DNA from: Gammaproteobacteria bacterium
GTDB lineage: Bacteria; Pseudomonadota; Gammaproteobacteria; Pseudomonadales; Oleiphilaceae
Assembly (NCBI GenBank): GCA_029268325.1
Contig: JAJUGC010000175.1
Location: 1 to 5,492 of the forward strand
DNA: 5,492 nucleotides
Reading direction: 5' to 3'
In this document: positions 4,838 to 5,492 of the stretch, one piece after another
Numbering within the stretch: position 1 is the first letter of the stretch
Layout of the letters: the number at the start of each line of letters is the position of its first letter
Position numbers and translations under genes: made by a program
Notes under the pieces: model-generated
Database searches by the model: none
What the model saw: the letters and a program-made list of their open reading frames with translations, nothing else
Told to the model about the DNA's origin: nothing

Positions 4838-5492
4838 AAGCTTCCCGGAACGGCAGGGGCAGCCTCGGGCTGCCCCTTTCCCTGACCCATCTCGGATGCG
4901 GGCTGGACCATGGCAGGCTGCGCCGCTGCCAGCTGGGCCAGAATTTCATCCCGCTCCGCCTTGGGCTGTTCTGCCAACTGCCGAACCCAGCGGTAAAAGG
5001 CGGGCAAGTCGCCGTCGAGCTGGCGGATCTTTTCCAGAAAAGCAGGCACCGCATCGTAATAGCTGGTCAGAGTGATGAGCTTGGCGTTGGAGATGGGAGT
5101 CTGGAACCAGGCATCAAAGCCCAGGTCTGCTCCCCAGGATTGCCGGAGCTGGAAGTAGCGGGCCTGGAGCTCCTGGAACAGGCGCTGTTTGCCTTCCCGC
5201 TTGGCAGAATCCGGCAGATCGGAGGCATAGAGCTGACGCAGCTGTTCGGCGGATTCGCTGACGAGATTGAAGACCTGTTGGCGCTGCTCGAAGCGGGCCT
5301 GCAGCAGTCGCAAGTGCTGCGGATCTTCCCCTAAGGCCCTGGGGGCTTGGTGGGCCAACCAGCGCCCGGTTCCATAGATTTCGACGGCAGTGGCAAAGCT
5401 TTCGTTGAAGGTGGTGTCGTCTGCCACGAAGGCCACCACATGGGCGAGCTCGTGAAAGATCAGGGCGGCCAGGCCCGCATCGTCCAACTGCC
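4834..5492 (-). CDS. Predicted zinc aminopeptidase (PF10023/COG4324 type), C-terminal part
   Basis: The N-terminal part lies beyond the right edge; about 219 residues are visible. The TTG at 5487 is probably internal, because Gln-Leu codons continue to the edge. Numbering from it, LIFHELAHVV contains the HExxH zinc motif (H12, E13, H16), followed by DDTTFNESFATAVEIYG, where E29 or E36 would supply the third ligand of a gluzincin site. This HELAH plus FNESFA pair is the hallmark of the predicted-aminopeptidase family, whose members are about 350 aa and usually begin with a lipoprotein or signal segment; that part cannot be seen here. The rest is helical (about 55-125), then WFQTPISNAKLITLTSYYD, a conserved family block. 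The last 30 residues are rich in Ala, Gln and Pro and look like a poorly conserved tail. Peptidase activity is a family prediction. It is convergent with argA, with a 4-nt stop overlap, and has no evident link to arginine synthesis. Confidence 0.88.
   Translation of the reverse strand, partial: QLDDAGLAALIFHELAHVVAFVADDTTFNESFATAVEIYGTGRWLAHQAPRALGEDPQHLRLLQARFEQRQQVFNLVSESAEQLRQLYASDLPDSAKREGKQRLFQELQARYFQLRQSWGADLGFDAWFQTPISNAKLITLTSYYDAVPAFLEKIRQLDGDLPAFYRWVRQLAEQPKAERDEILAQLAAAQPAMVQPASEMGQGKGQPEAAPAVPGSF
4856..4879 (+). terminator. Terminator-like hairpin of argA inside the convergent gene
   Basis: GGGGCAGCC (4856-4864) and GGCTGCCCC (4868-4876) form a perfect 9-bp GC-rich stem with a TCG loop, followed by TTTCCC on the plus strand. 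It begins 18 nt after the argA stop. The U-tract is only three long, so efficiency is uncertain. On the minus strand the same bases encode part of the Ala/Pro/Gln-rich tail of the peptidase and no U-run follows, so any termination should act on argEA transcripts only. Confidence 0.65.

Overview
The window is a chromosomal segment from a moderately GC-rich gammaproteobacterium. The closest look by eye is to the Pseudomonas / Marinobacter-like group: the algC-argB junction is the order known from pseudomonads, and the AlgC, ArgB and ArgA sequences read like Pseudomonas-type proteins. I cannot name a genus. There are no mobile elements, tRNAs, rRNAs or CRISPR arrays.

Layout: (1) 1-458 (+) is the C-terminal third of a phosphomannomutase/phosphoglucomutase (algC), cut by the left edge. 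(2) 583-1488 (+) is argB, N-acetylglutamate kinase. (3) 1489-1555 is a short convergent gap with a large stem-loop. (4) 1556-1993 (-) is a small PilZ-domain protein. (5) 1994-2366 is a divergent intergenic region of about 370 bp. It holds a tandem array of a 19-bp unit, several inverted repeats, and a possible 27-codon ORF whose stop overlaps the argE start. (6) 2367-3536 (+) is argE, N-acetylornithine deacetylase. (7) 3533-4837 (+) is argA, N-acetylglutamate synthase, which starts at TTG and overlaps argE by 4 nt. (8) 4834-5492 (-) is the C-terminal part of a predicted zinc aminopeptidase (PF10023/COG4324 type). It is convergent with argA, overlaps it by 4 nt, and is cut by the right edge.

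Three of the five full or nearly full genes belong to the acetylated (linear) arginine pathway: ArgA makes N-acetylglutamate, ArgB phosphorylates it, and ArgE releases ornithine from N-acetylornithine. ArgA and ArgB share the amino-acid-kinase fold and are the expected arginine feedback points. The PilZ gene, a likely c-di-GMP receptor, sits on the opposite strand between argB and the argEA operon and so splits the arginine genes into two transcription units.

The coding content is ordinary housekeeping metabolism. I found no convincing new system. The parts worth a second look are all non-coding or at gene edges: the four-copy 19-bp array, the small ORF and dyad just before argE, and the argA terminator-like hairpin that lies inside the last codons of the convergent peptidase gene.
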